Shown here piece after piece: positions 1 through 8,922 of a stretch of 53,802 nucleotides of DNA (positions are counted from its first letter, which is position 1; the number at the start of each line of letters is the position of its first letter). The notes below the pieces were generated by a model. It had not been told where the DNA came from. It ran no database searches and was given only the letters and a program-made list of their open reading frames with translations. Position numbers and translations under genes: made by a program. The DNA is from Clostridia bacterium (lineage in GTDB: Bacteria > Bacillota > Clostridia > UMGS1810), in assembly GCA_017436905.1 (NCBI GenBank), contig JAFSCF010000010.1:1-53802 (forward strand). Reading direction: 5' to 3'.

Positions 1-16
1 AGAAGGGAGTACAAAC

Positions 17-56
17 AAAAAAAGGAGGTTGCGCATAAAATATATGCGCAACCTCC
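17..56 (-). terminator. Intrinsic terminator
   Basis: A perfect 14-bp stem (24-37 paired with 43-56) with a 5-nt loop is followed on the minus strand by seven T residues. It would end minus-strand transcription coming from the tRNA-Pro side. Positions 60-210, between this hairpin and the next, hold no gene I recognise. Confidence 0.75.
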
Positions 57-220
57 CAAGACATAAACATTTAACAATTAGAGAAACAAAAAAAGACAGA
101 CTCTGCGAAAAGAATCGCAAAATCCGCCCCCAAAAAAGCCAAGGTATTTAGTTCAAGTCCTCCCCAAAGGTCGTTTTGGAGAAATGATATCTTTTGAATT
201 CCACCTTGAAAAATGGCACG

Positions 221-254
221 AAAAAACCCAGAAACCGTGTGGTTTCTGGGTTTT
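221..254 (-). terminator. Terminator of tRNA-Pro transcript
   Basis: A 12-13 bp stem built on AACCCAGAAACC with a 4-nt loop is followed on the minus strand by a T-run. It lies 35 nt beyond the 3' end of tRNA-Pro, as expected for a tRNA transcription unit. Confidence 0.8.
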
Positions 255-288
255 CCGAACCGATATCTTTTTCGGTTCGCAATGTTGG

Positions 289-364
289 TCGGGATGACAG
301 GATTCGAACCTGCGAAATCTCTCGCTCCCAAAGCGAGCGCGATACCAAACTTCGCCACATCCCG
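289..364 (-). tRNA. tRNA-Pro(TGG)
   Basis: Read on the minus strand this is a complete 76-nt cloverleaf. The acceptor stem CGGGATG pairs with CATCCCG, the T arm has GGTTCGAATCC, and the anticodon stem CTCGC/GCGAG carries the loop TTTGGGA, giving anticodon TGG (proline, CCN). CCA is not encoded. A terminator follows at 221-254. Confidence 0.93.
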
Positions 365-520
365 ATATGCAATTTTTGGGGTATTTTTAACGTCTGTGGG
401 ATACTATGTGGTCGTTGCCACTTTTGGCGGTTTTTTCGGAAATCCCACAAGCCGAAAATCCGCAGTGTTAAAGGGGTGTTTGAAGTTTTAGAAAAATGTC
501 CTGAATGAATCAGGTCGGTC

Positions 521-558
521 TCCCAAACCACGCGCGCTACCAGCTGCGCCACACCTCG
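521..558 (-). pseudogene. Truncated tRNA-Pro 5' half
   Basis: The minus strand begins like a normal tRNA (CGAGGTGTGGCGCAGC, D arm GGTAGCGCG, anticodon 5' stem CGTGG, loop TTTGGGA). The expected 3' anticodon stem CCACG is absent and is replaced by GACCGACCTG, and no variable, T or acceptor 3' arms follow. The break falls exactly at the anticodon loop, TGG as in the intact neighbour. It is a different isodecoder from the intact gene, so it is not a simple tandem copy. It probably is the remnant left by recombination at a tRNA gene. Confidence 0.7.
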
Positions 559-584
559 AAAAGCACAATACCCATTTTAATATA

Positions 585-1658
585 TTATTTTCTATTTGTC
601 AAGTGTTTTTGCCATATTTTAAGTTTTAATCCGTCTAAAAATACCACCGCAAGCACAAAAGCGCCCAAAAAACCGAAAAATCTGTACAATTTATTTACCA
701 AATCCGAAAAACCTACGTATGCCAAAGGCACAGACGCAACACACAGAATCGCCGACAAAACGGCATTGTTTATGCGGATACGGTTCTTCAAAAAACTTAA
801 AAGTGCAAATCCTGACGACACTGCGGTGGTTATCATTGCCATATACAAAACCGCCGCATACCCCCAGCGCATAACCTCACCTGCCTTATCGGCAATAAAA
901 AGCATAGGCACATCGACATTTACAAGTTCGGCTTTAAAAATCCACATTGACGCCCACAACATTAATCCCATAAGCGCAAGAACTCCTCCACTTAAAAGCG
1001 CAGAGAAAAAAGCAACTTTTCCTGACGTTATACGTTCTTTAAGCGGCAATAGTATACCTATAAGCGTAACCGTATTATAACTAACATAAACAATAGAAGA
1101 AACAAAAAAATTATCCGTTACAGGTTTTAATATGCCGGCTACAGAAAAAACATCTGCGCAATTAAAAACAAGCGCAAATATCCCTACTATAATAATTCCA
1201 ATCGTAATAAGAGGTGTCATAAAAGCGTTTATGGCAACCATACCGTCAACACCTTTTAAAAACACAACAAAGCACAGCACAGCCATAAATACTATGCCAA
1301 GTGTGTTTGCACCAAAAAGTTGCTCTGCCACGGCACCGCTACCCGACACCATAACGGCAAACGACGCAAACATAAATCCGTATGATATCACCTGAATAAA
1401 ATCTGCCGACCGTTTACCTGCCACGTCTTTGAAATATCCGCTGAATGATGTTATATTATACAAGCAGATTTTTTTAAGCGCAATATACACATATACAAAA
1501 AATAAAATGCCGCTAAGCACCACTCCGCCGATACCCGATTTTCCGTAATTTACGAAAAAACTCATAATTTCCTGTCCCGATGCAAAACCTGCACCTATAA
1601 TTGCGCCAACACAGCACATAAAAATCTTGAAAATGTTAGTCATTTCTTCTCTATTCAT
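585..1658 (-). CDS. ykvI: YkvI-family membrane transporter-like protein
   Basis: 357 residues, almost entirely hydrophobic, with about ten predicted membrane helices. Residues about 15-33 carry GAIIGAGFASGQEIMSFF, the signature of the YkvI family (APC/LeuT-like fold, function not established). The unwound-helix glycine pattern GAIIGAGFASG suggests a sodium-coupled transport fold, but no substrate can be inferred. The start ATG follows AGGCGG at 7 nt; an in-frame ATG at codon 6 is a weaker alternative. It is transcribed away from glyQS and no clear terminator follows before the truncated tRNA. Confidence 0.85.
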   Translation of the reverse strand: MNREEMTNIFKIFMCCVGAIIGAGFASGQEIMSFFVNYGKSGIGGVVLSGILFFVYVYIALKKICLYNITSFSGYFKDVAGKRSADFIQVISYGFMFASFAVMVSGSGAVAEQLFGANTLGIVFMAVLCFVVFLKGVDGMVAINAFMTPLITIGIIIVGIFALVFNCADVFSVAGILKPVTDNFFVSSIVYVSYNTVTLIGILLPLKERITSGKVAFFSALLSGGVLALMGLMLWASMWIFKAELVNVDVPMLFIADKAGEVMRWGYAAVLYMAMITTAVSSGFALLSFLKNRIRINNAVLSAILCVASVPLAYVGFSDLVNKLYRFFGFLGAFVLAVVFLDGLKLKIWQKHLTNRK

Positions 1659-1709
1659 ACATCAACCGCCTTTAAAATATCATTATTATGCCGAAAATCA
1701 AAATATGCC

Positions 1710-1738
1710 TTGACAAAAGCATTTTACTTCTTTAAAAT
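1710..1738 (+). promoter_or_regulatory. Sigma-A-type promoter of glyQS
   Basis: TTGACA (1710-1715), a 17-bp spacer and TAAAAT (1733-1738) lie 35 bp before the glyQS start. The leader is too short for a T-box, so glyQS does not appear T-box controlled here. Confidence 0.8.
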
Positions 1739-1773
1739 GGTAATTAGTTAATAACATATTGGAGGCATATATA

Positions 1774-3165
1774 ATGTTAAATACTGAAAAAACAATGGAA
1801 AAAATAGTTGCCTTATGCAAAGGCCGCGGTTTTGTGTATCCCGGTTCTGAAATATACGGCGGATTGGCTAACTCCTGGGATTACGGTCCTTTAGGCGTTG
1901 AGTTCAAAAACAACGTAAAAAAAGCGTGGTGGAAAAAGTTTATTCAGGAATCACCTTACAACGTTGGTCAGGACGCGGCTATTCTTATGAACCCTCAGGT
2001 TTGGGTGGCATCAGGTCACGTTGGCGGATTTTCTGACCCTCTTCTCGATTGTAAAGAATGCAAAAGCAGACACCGTGCCGACAAACTTATTGAAGATTTC
2101 TTCCACGAAAAAGGTGAAACCGTTACTGCAGACGGATGGAGCAACGAAAAAATGCTCGAATTCATCAAAGAAAATAACGTTGTTTGCCCCAAATGCGGCA
2201 AACTCAACTATACTGATATCCGCAAATTTAACCTGATGTTTAAAACATTTCAGGGTGTTACAGAGGATTCTACATCTGAACTGTACCTCCGTCCTGAAAC
2301 TGCACAGGGTATATTTGTAAACTTTAAAAGCGTTCAGCGTACAACACGCAAAAAAGTGCCTTTTGGTATCGGTCAGATAGGTAAATCTTTCAGAAATGAA
2401 ATCACTCCCGGTAACTTTATCTTCCGTACAAGAGAGTTTGAGCAGATGGAACTTGAGTTCTTCTGCGCTCCCGGAACTGACCTTGAATGGTTTGCATACT
2501 GGAAAGATTTCTGCAAAAACTGGTTACTCTCTCTCGGCATTAAAGAAGAGAACATAAAACTCCGTGACCACTCACCCGAGGAACTTTCTCACTATAGCAA
2601 CGCAACTACTGACATCGAGTTTATGTTCCCGTTCGGTTGGGGCGAACTGTGGGGTATTGCCGACAGAACAGACTTCGACCTTAAACAACATATGCAGCAC
2701 TCAGGCGAGTCTATGGAATATACAGACCCGATTACAAACGAAAAATATGTTCCTTACTGTGTTGAGCCGTCACTCGGTGCTGACCGTGTAGCATTGGCGT
2801 TTTTAGTTGAAGCGTATGACGAGGAAACAGTAGGCGATGGTGACACACGTGTTGTTATGCGTTTGCACCCTGCACTTGCACCTGTTAAGGTTGCAGTTCT
2901 GCCGCTTTCTAAAAAACTCGGCGACAATGCTAAAAAACTTTACGAAAAACTTGCCGCTAAGTTTATGTGCGAATATGACGACGCAGGCAGCATAGGTAAA
3001 AGATATCGCAGACAGGACGAGATTGGTACTCCCTTCTGTGTAACATATGATTTCGATTCAGAGGAAAACGGTACAGTAACAGTTCGTGACCGTGACACTA
3101 TGGAGCAGATTACTCTTAAAATCGACGAACTTATCCCCTATATCGAAAGTAAACTTGAATTTTAA
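1774..3165 (+). CDS. glyQS: Glycyl-tRNA synthetase (alpha2 type)
   Basis: Class II aminoacyl-tRNA synthetase that charges tRNA-Gly in the cytoplasm. At 463 residues it has the usual single-chain homodimeric length and is not the alpha2beta2 GlyQ/GlyS enzyme. Visible landmarks are the N-terminal [14 protein letters not shown], a zinc-type insertion with CKECKSRH and CPKCGKL, motif 2 around [19 protein letters not shown], motif 3 around [13 protein letters not shown], and a C-terminal anticodon-binding domain from about residue 365 ([13 protein letters not shown]). The start at 1774 is chosen because GGAGG (1761-1765) sits 8 nt before it; an upstream in-frame TTG overlaps that Shine-Dalgarno. 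Confidence 0.97.
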   Translation: MLNTEKTMEKIVALCKGRGFVYPGSEIYGGLANSWDYGPLGVEFKNNVKKAWWKKFIQESPYNVGQDAAILMNPQVWVASGHVGGFSDPLLDCKECKSRHRADKLIEDFFHEKGETVTADGWSNEKMLEFIKENNVVCPKCGKLNYTDIRKFNLMFKTFQGVTEDSTSELYLRPETAQGIFVNFKSVQRTTRKKVPFGIGQIGKSFRNEITPGNFIFRTREFEQMELEFFCAPGTDLEWFAYWKDFCKNWLLSLGIKEENIKLRDHSPEELSHYSNATTDIEFMFPFGWGELWGIADRTDFDLKQHMQHSGESMEYTDPITNEKYVPYCVEPSLGADRVALAFLVEAYDEETVGDGDTRVVMRLHPALAPVKVAVLPLSKKLGDNAKKLYEKLAAKFMCEYDDAGSIGKRYRRQDEIGTPFCVTYDFDSEENGTVTVRDRDTMEQITLKIDELIPYIESKLEF

Positions 3166-3206
3166 TTAGTTAAGCAAATGAGTTAGTATCCGCATCTGCT
3201 TGTAAT

Positions 3207-3240
3207 AAAAACGGCTGAACAAAATCGTTCAGCCGTTTTT
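3207..3240. terminator. Bidirectional terminator between glyQS and egsA
   Basis: AAAACGGCTGAAC pairs with GTTCAGCCGTTTT around a 6-nt loop, with A and T runs on both sides, so it can stop transcripts of both convergent genes. Confidence 0.88.
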
Positions 3241-3251
3241 ACTTTCCTATA

Positions 3252-4511
3252 TTATCTTCCCCCGCAAAAATTATAATTCATCCACAATACAGTATATCTG
3301 TCCTTCAAATCCTTAGCATAAGCGATGGCGCTCTCAAGTTTTTCTTTACTGTATAAATCATAAAATTCCGTCATATGTATTTCCGCAAGTTTCAGCATAT
3401 TTTCAATTTCCTCAGCCGTTGGCATTTCGGATAGGATTTTGCGGATTTCCTGCTCCTTTGCCTTATAAATATCCGTTCTGTCCTTATTATATGCGCCCAC
3501 CTTATCCTGAAGAGCGATACATTCGTGCGCCACGGATTTGTAAATATCTGACATTTTTGTCTCGTACTCACCTCTATCCATTCGGAACTGCGCATCGGGG
3601 AACGGCTCCTTCAAAAGTTTCTCCCGTATCTGTGCTGTAACAACAGTTGAATATGCCACATCAATACCGTGAGGAAAATAAGGTTCGCCGTTTATGATGC
3701 CCACTATCTCAAAAAAGTGAGACAGATGATGTTCACTGCCTGACGCAGGACGTGAGGAACCTGCGAAGCTCATCATAATTCCTACGATAACCAGCGCCTC
3801 CATAAGAGTCTTTATGCTTTGTTCGTCACGGTTCAAAAGACCTTTGGCAGTATCGAGTGTATTCTCAATCATCTTATATGTGACATCATAAATATACTGA
3901 CAGAAATATTCCCCGTTTACCACATGGCTCAGCCGCCAATCATTAAGTGCTGAAAATTTTCCGATAATATCGCCGTAGCCGGCTTTTATCATATCCATGG
4001 GCGAATTTTTCAGAATATCCGTATCTGCAACAATCGCTCTCGGCAAACCTGCAGAGACGGTTTCTTTCATACCTTTTAAAATCATGGCAGCACCGGTAGA
4101 AGCATATCCATCCATAGACGGGGCTGTTGCTACAATTATATATGGGATTTTGCTGAAATGGGATACATATTTGCATAAATCCTGAATAACGCCTGAGCCA
4201 ATACCCACAATCAAATCAACACCATCAATATTGGCATTAACCTCAGCGATTGCATTCTCATCGGGAATAAGAATTCTCTTACCGTCAAATATTACTTTTC
4301 CTGATATTTTACCATCTAGAGCAGTTTGCACCTGCTCCCCTGCCGCATTAAATGTGTTCTCATCAGCTACAATTAAAATATTAACGTCATCTTGGCATAT
4401 CTCCGTCAGCCTTTCAACAGCACCGCTTTCTATGTACACATACTCGATATCGCAATAGTGTTGCTTACCGCAACAGCACTCTGTTCCATGTAAAATTTCG
4501 TTTATATTCAT
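3252..4511 (-). CDS. egsA: sn-glycerol-1-phosphate dehydrogenase (AraM/EgsA)
   Basis: Iron-containing-ADH/GldA superfamily member, 419 residues, closest in motif pattern to AraM/EgsA, which reduces dihydroxyacetone phosphate to sn-glycerol-1-phosphate with NAD(P)H. Visible features are the nucleotide-binding GIGSGVIQD (103-111), TAPSMDGYAS (129-138) and the likely metal ligands D181 (GYGDIIGK), H261 (SGSEHH) and H281 (FPHGID). The N-terminus has an extra Cys-rich stretch ECCCGKQHYC (11-20). It is divergent from a DeoR-type regulator, so that protein likely controls it. In Bacillus the family makes archaea-type G1P in small amounts and is linked to arabinose loci; no arabinose genes are in this window. 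Confidence 0.85.
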   Translation of the reverse strand: MNINEILHGTECCCGKQHYCDIEYVYIESGAVERLTEICQDDVNILIVADENTFNAAGEQVQTALDGKISGKVIFDGKRILIPDENAIAEVNANIDGVDLIVGIGSGVIQDLCKYVSHFSKIPYIIVATAPSMDGYASTGAAMILKGMKETVSAGLPRAIVADTDILKNSPMDMIKAGYGDIIGKFSALNDWRLSHVVNGEYFCQYIYDVTYKMIENTLDTAKGLLNRDEQSIKTLMEALVIVGIMMSFAGSSRPASGSEHHLSHFFEIVGIINGEPYFPHGIDVAYSTVVTAQIREKLLKEPFPDAQFRMDRGEYETKMSDIYKSVAHECIALQDKVGAYNKDRTDIYKAKEQEIRKILSEMPTAEEIENMLKLAEIHMTEFYDLYSKEKLESAIAYAKDLKDRYTVLWMNYNFCGGR

Positions 4512-4552
4512 TTTATTATCTGCCTTTCTTATTTACTTTTCGCATGATTTAT

Positions 4553-4581
4553 ATTATAATATTTCCATCAAGAATAATCAA
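4553..4581 (-). promoter_or_regulatory. Promoter of egsA
   Basis: On the minus strand TTGATT, a 17-bp spacer and a perfect TATAAT lie 40 bp upstream of the egsA start, in the 151-bp region shared with the divergent DeoR-type gene. Confidence 0.7.
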
Positions 4582-4662
4582 CATCTAACCACAAATCGCT
4601 CAATATTTGACGATTATGCACTCAAAATGTGATAAACAATCAAAAATAGTCAGGTGATTAAC

Positions 4663-5415
4663 ATGATGAACAACGAACGCAAACGTGAAATAATCAATAT
4701 TTTAAAATCGGAAAACGGGTATATAACAGTAAAAAAACTGTGTGCACTGCTTTATTCAAGTGAATCAAGCATAAGAAGAGACCTCACTGCGCTGGAGAAC
4801 AATGGTTTGATAAAGCGCACATACGGCGGTGCAGAATTGATAACCGGATTTTCCAATGTGGTATCCTTCAACCACAGAACGAATCAGAATATTGATGCAA
4901 AAAAGATTATAGCAAAAAAAGCCGCAGGGCTTATAAACGACGGAGATACTATCTTCTTAGACCAATCTTCAACCACCTTTTATCTGGCAAACGAACTTTT
5001 AAACAGAAACTCGCTTACTGTCATAACAAACAACATAGAAATACTGTGCTTGCTCTCCCACTCTTCACTGAAGGTAATATCTTCGGGAGGAATCATAAGC
5101 AGCGATAGCCGTTCATGCCTCATAGGTGGCGATGCACGGTATGTATTCGAGAATACTTATGCAGACATTATGTTTTTTTCTTCTAAAGCATTATCCGAAG
5201 ACGGCATTATATCCGACTGCACACGTGAGGAAGTGCTTATCAGAAAGCCTATGCTGAAAAATGCCACAAAAAAAGTTTTCCTATGCGATAGTGAGAAATT
5301 TAACACACATTCATCATACAAACAATGCACTCTCTCCGACGTGGATTATCTTATAAGCGAAAGTCAGCAGGCAAAAAAATTCTTATGTTGCAGCGAATCT
5401 CTGGTTATACTTTAA
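4663..5415 (+). CDS. DeoR/GlpR-family transcriptional repressor
   Basis: 250 residues. The N-terminus is a DeoR-type winged helix-turn-helix (ERKREIINIL, then ITVKKLCALLYSSESSIRRDL, then NNGLIKRTYGGAEL), followed from about residue 70 by the DeoR C-terminal effector domain (AAGLINDGDTIFLDQSSTT, LTVITNNIEI, CLIGGDAR, DSEKF). Such regulators bind phosphorylated sugars. The start at 4663 has AGGTG 6 nt upstream; the adjacent ATG at 4666 is equally possible and a GTG at 4654 overlaps the Shine-Dalgarno. The divergent position implies control of egsA. Short TCAAAAT/TCAAAAA motifs lie just before the gene and could be operator half-sites. Confidence 0.88.
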   Translation: MMNNERKREIINILKSENGYITVKKLCALLYSSESSIRRDLTALENNGLIKRTYGGAELITGFSNVVSFNHRTNQNIDAKKIIAKKAAGLINDGDTIFLDQSSTTFYLANELLNRNSLTVITNNIEILCLLSHSSLKVISSGGIISSDSRSCLIGGDARYVFENTYADIMFFSSKALSEDGIISDCTREEVLIRKPMLKNATKKVFLCDSEKFNTHSSYKQCTLSDVDYLISESQQAKKFLCCSESLVIL

Positions 5416-5443
5416 AAGGCTGAACTTAAGTTCAGCCTTTTTT
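5414..5443. terminator. Bidirectional terminator after the DeoR-type gene
   Basis: The perfect palindrome AGGCTGAACTTAAGTTCAGC plus flanking pairs begins inside the stop codon of the DeoR-type gene and runs into six T residues. The reverse strand also has an A/T-rich flank and can serve the convergent kinase gene. Confidence 0.85.
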
Positions 5444-5455
5444 GTATGCGCTTTA

Positions 5456-6205
5456 TTATTCGTAATCCACTACATTTACCCAAGACATTAAAAATTCACG
5501 TTCATCCTCATGACCTTTAACAGATTGTGATGCCGCAACAATCGGCATCCATTTTTGCACGTACTGTTTTGCAGTGTCACTCTTTTTGCAGAAAAGGTCA
5601 AGATATTTTTTTGCAGTATCCTCTGCTCCGTCAAGGCAGAAAAGCAAGTACGTTCTGGCGGCGTCTGCAGATGCGTTACCCTGAGTTGCGTGTGCCCAGT
5701 CAAGTATATATGCTTTGCCTTCATCAGTTATAATAATATTAGACGGGTTAAAATCGCCGTGGCACACTTTTTTATGCTTGGGCATACCCTCAAGTCTTGT
5801 ATGCAATTCATAACGTGTGGTGGCATCAAGATCAGTTTCGCTGATTTTACGGTTCATTTTATCTTTAAGTTTATTTAAAAGAGGGCTTGTTTTTGTGTGC
5901 ACCTCAAGTTGCAAATCAACTAAAAGTTCCAGATATTCGTTTTCCTTATCAGGATTTTCTTTCATAAGTTGCGCAAGTGTTTTGCCCTCTATAAACTCTG
6001 TTACAATCGCCCACTTACCGTCTACGGTCATAACCTCTAAAATTTTAGGGATATTAAGACCTGTTTCTTCAATACGCGCCTGATTGAGCGCTTCATTCAG
6101 AACATCTGCCTTTGAATAGTCGGTATCAAACACTTTTATACAAATATCGCCGTCGCGGTAAATCTTTTTATTTATTCTCTCTGCTATTACTTTATCTAAT
6201 TTCAT
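5456..6205 (-). CDS. APH/choline-kinase-type phosphotransferase
   Basis: 249 residues with the aminoglycoside-phosphotransferase/choline-kinase fold. A nucleotide-binding lobe is followed by the hinge-like VTEFIEGKTLAQL, then the catalytic loop CHGDFNPSNII (HxD about residues 149-151, N156) and the metal-binding ILDWAHA (D169). The small-molecule substrate cannot be told from sequence; a resistance role is not implied. ATG at 6205 is chosen because GGAGG precedes it by 8 nt; a longer GTG start at 6223 would overlap the adhE stop and eat the Shine-Dalgarno. It follows adhE by 14 nt and is probably cotranscribed with it, which is an unusual partner. Confidence 0.85.
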   Translation of the reverse strand: MKLDKVIAERINKKIYRDGDICIKVFDTDYSKADVLNEALNQARIEETGLNIPKILEVMTVDGKWAIVTEFIEGKTLAQLMKENPDKENEYLELLVDLQLEVHTKTSPLLNKLKDKMNRKISETDLDATTRYELHTRLEGMPKHKKVCHGDFNPSNIIITDEGKAYILDWAHATQGNASADAARTYLLFCLDGAEDTAKKYLDLFCKKSDTAKQYVQKWMPIVAASQSVKGHEDEREFLMSWVNVVDYE

Positions 6206-6219
6206 AACATTTACCTCCT

Positions 6220-8859
6220 TCACGCTTTTTTCGGCATTTTCGGCTCTACGAAATGTTTGCCGTAATATGCATTAAGATACATCTGTTTAATCTCGCTCAT
6301 AAGCGGATATCTTGGGTTTGCGCCTGTGCACTGGTCGTCAAACGCCTGCTCTACCATTTCGTCAAGGTTATCAAGGAAAGTTTTTTCGTCTATGCCGTAA
6401 TCCTTAATAGTTTCTTTGATGCCTACTTTTGCTTTAAGGTCATTTATCGCTTTGATAAGGTTTTCAAGTTTCTGGCTGTCTGTTTTGCCGCCAAGGCCAA
6501 GGTAATCTGCAATTTCTGCATAGCGTGCAAGTGTGTGGGGATGGTCATACTGTGAGAAAGTACCCATTTTAACGGGTGCTTCACAAGCGTTAAAGCGCAG
6601 AACTTCTTCAATCATAAGTGCGTTTGCCACACCGTGTGGCAAGTGGTGGAATGCACCAAGTTTATGTGCCATAGAGTGACACACACCGAGGAATGCATTT
6701 GCAAAAGCCATACCTGCCATGGTGGCGGCGTTTGCCATTTTTTCTCTGGCAACTACATCGGTCTGCCCGTTTTCGTACGCACGGGGCAAGTATTCAAATA
6801 TAATTTTAAGTGCTTTAAGTGCTAACCCGTCTGTATAGTCAGTAGCAAGCATTGCGGCATATGCCTCAACTGCGTGGGTTACTGCGTCAATACCTGATGC
6901 CGCAGTTAAGCCCTTAGGTGCAGACATATGAAAGTCTGTATCGATAATAGCCATATTGGGGAGAAGTTCGTAATCTGCAAGAGGATATTTTACACCGCTT
7001 TGCTCGTCTGTGATAACGGCAAAAGGTGTAACCTCCGAACCTGTACCTGCTGAGGTTGGAACGGCTATAAAATATGCTTTTTCGCCCATTTTTGGGAAGG
7101 TGTATACACGTTTGCGGATATCTATAAAGCGCATTGCCATATCCATAAAGTCTGCCTCAGGATGTTCATAAAGTACCCACATAATTTTGGCTGCGTCCAT
7201 AGCAGAGCCACCACCGAGTGCAATGATTGTATCGGGCTTAAATGCCGCCATCTGCGCAGCACCGCTTTTAGCATTTGCAAGGGTGGGATCTGGCTGAACG
7301 TCAAAGAATGTTGTGTGTGCAATACCCATTTCGTCAAGTTTATCGGTAATAGGTTTTGTATAGCCGTTTTCATAAAGGAAAGTGTCGGTTACGATAAAAG
7401 CTCGTTTTTTGCTCATTACGTTTTTAAGTTCGTCGAGCGCTACGGGCAGGCATCCTTTTTTGATATATACCTTTTGGGGGGCACGGAACCAAAGCATATT
7501 TTCCCTTCTTTCTGCTACAGTTTTGATATTTATAAGATGTTTTACACCAACGTTGTCGGATACAGAGTTGCCACCCCACGAGCCACATCCGAGTGTGAGC
7601 GAGGGTGCAAGTTTAAAGTTATACAAATCGCCGATACCGCCGTGCGAAGATGGTGTGTTAACCAAAATACGGCAGGTTTTCATACGTGCGGCAAACTCGT
7701 TTAATTTTTCGGTTTCGGTTATTTCGTTAAGGTACACGGAAGATGTGTGGCCAAAACCGCCATCTTCAACAAGTTTTTCCGCCTTATCAAGCGCATCAGA
7801 AAAATCCTTTGCTTTATACATAGCAAGCACGGGGGAGAGTTTTTCGTGTGCAAATTCTTCGGAAAGTTCCACAGACTCAACCTCGCCGATAAGGATTTTT
7901 GTTCCCTCGGGAACATTAACGCCTGCAAGTTCTGCGATTTTAGCAGCAGGTTGGCCAACTATTTTAGCATTTAAAGCACCGTTTATAATAATTGTTTTTC
8001 TTACCTTTTCGGTTTCGTCGGCATTTAAGAAATAACAACCACGTGCGGCAAACTCTTTCTTAACATCATTATATATGCTCTGTAAAACAATTACAGACTG
8101 CTCGGAAGCACAAATCATACCATTATCAAATGTTTTTGAGTGAATGATTGAGTTAACGGCAAGGAGAATATCTGCGCTTTCGTCAATAATGGCAGGGGTG
8201 TTACCCGCACCAACACCAAGCGCAGGTTTACCTGAAGAGTACGCCGCCTTAACCATACCGGGACCGCCGGTAGCAAGGATAATATCCGCCTCTTTCATAA
8301 CGGTGTTGGTCATATCAAGGCTTGGAACGTCAATCCAGTCGATAATACCCTCGGGCGCACCGGCTTTAACTGCAGCCTCAAGCACCAGCTTTGCAGCAGC
8401 AATGGTAGAGTTCTTTGCTCTGGGGTGTGGCGAAATGATGATGGCGTTTCTTGTTTTAAGCGCTAAAAGGCATTTGAAAATGGCAGTAGATGTGGGGTTG
8501 GTTGTGGGAATTACCGCCGCAATAACACCGATAGGCTCAGCAATCTTTTTAATGCCATAGGCTTTATCTTCTTCTATAACACCACAGGTTTTTGTGTCTT
8601 TATATGCATTATAAATATACTCTGCAGCATAGTTATTTTTGATAACCTTATCTTCTACAATACCCATACCGGTTTCGTCAACAGCCATTTTAGCAAGCGG
8701 AATTCTTGCTTTATTGGCGGCAGATGCGGCTGCAAGAAAAATTTTATCAACCTGCTCCTGTGTGTAGGTTGCAAATATCTTCTGTGCTTCTTTAGTGCGA
8801 GCAATGGCTTTTTCAAGATTTTCTACGCTGTCTACTATTTCATACGTCTTTATATCCAT
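6220..8859 (-). CDS. adhE: Bifunctional acetaldehyde-CoA/alcohol dehydrogenase
   Basis: Fermentative enzyme that converts acetyl-CoA to acetaldehyde and then ethanol, reoxidising two NADH; it forms spirosome filaments. The 879 residues match the usual fused length. The N-terminal aldehyde dehydrogenase half (about 1-445) has the NAD-binding AVIPTTNPTST and the catalytic Cys250 in NGMICASEQ. The C-terminal iron-dependent alcohol dehydrogenase half (about 450-870) has ALGGGSAMDAAK, PTSAGTGSEVTPF and the metal-binding histidine run SMAHKLGAFHHLPHG. The start ATG follows GGGAGG at 6 nt. A strong promoter with a Rex-type operator lies upstream, so NADH/NAD ratio is the likely signal. Confidence 0.97.
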   Translation of the reverse strand: MDIKTYEIVDSVENLEKAIARTKEAQKIFATYTQEQVDKIFLAAASAANKARIPLAKMAVDETGMGIVEDKVIKNNYAAEYIYNAYKDTKTCGVIEEDKAYGIKKIAEPIGVIAAVIPTTNPTSTAIFKCLLALKTRNAIIISPHPRAKNSTIAAAKLVLEAAVKAGAPEGIIDWIDVPSLDMTNTVMKEADIILATGGPGMVKAAYSSGKPALGVGAGNTPAIIDESADILLAVNSIIHSKTFDNGMICASEQSVIVLQSIYNDVKKEFAARGCYFLNADETEKVRKTIIINGALNAKIVGQPAAKIAELAGVNVPEGTKILIGEVESVELSEEFAHEKLSPVLAMYKAKDFSDALDKAEKLVEDGGFGHTSSVYLNEITETEKLNEFAARMKTCRILVNTPSSHGGIGDLYNFKLAPSLTLGCGSWGGNSVSDNVGVKHLINIKTVAERRENMLWFRAPQKVYIKKGCLPVALDELKNVMSKKRAFIVTDTFLYENGYTKPITDKLDEMGIAHTTFFDVQPDPTLANAKSGAAQMAAFKPDTIIALGGGSAMDAAKIMWVLYEHPEADFMDMAMRFIDIRKRVYTFPKMGEKAYFIAVPTSAGTGSEVTPFAVITDEQSGVKYPLADYELLPNMAIIDTDFHMSAPKGLTAASGIDAVTHAVEAYAAMLATDYTDGLALKALKIIFEYLPRAYENGQTDVVAREKMANAATMAGMAFANAFLGVCHSMAHKLGAFHHLPHGVANALMIEEVLRFNACEAPVKMGTFSQYDHPHTLARYAEIADYLGLGGKTDSQKLENLIKAINDLKAKVGIKETIKDYGIDEKTFLDNLDEMVEQAFDDQCTGANPRYPLMSEIKQMYLNAYYGKHFVEPKMPKKA

Positions 8860-8904
8860 AATTGACCTCCCGTTTTATATCATATTATCAGTATATTCTA
8901 ATCT

Positions 8905-8922
8905 TTGTTAAAATTTTAACAC
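8905..8922. promoter_or_regulatory. Rex operator upstream of adhE
   Basis: TTGTTAAAATTTTAACAC matches the Rex consensus TTGTTAAnnnnTTAACAA at 13 of the 14 defined positions. It overlaps the -10 element of the adhE promoter, the expected position for repression by the NADH-sensing repressor Rex. The rex gene itself is not in the window. Confidence 0.85.

Noticed and set aside
148..552. 134-codon minus-strand frame over the tRNA-Pro region
   Set aside because: It translates the truncated and intact tRNA-Pro genes and a terminator; the peptide start MAQLVARVVW is the familiar artefact of reading a tRNA as protein.
505..1080. 191-codon plus-strand frame opposite ykvI
   Set aside because: Antisense shadow of a clear membrane-protein gene with no Shine-Dalgarno and overlapping the truncated tRNA.
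1659..1773. T-box upstream of glyQS
   Set aside because: The leader after the clear promoter is only about 35 nt and has no AGGGTGG motif or terminator.
5456..6205. Antibiotic-resistance aminoglycoside kinase
   Set aside because: The fold is shared with choline and other small-molecule kinases; location in an adhE operon and no resistance context do not support a resistance claim.
7162..8560. Several plus-strand frames opposite adhE
   Set aside because: Antisense shadows; adhE is intact over its full length on the other strand.
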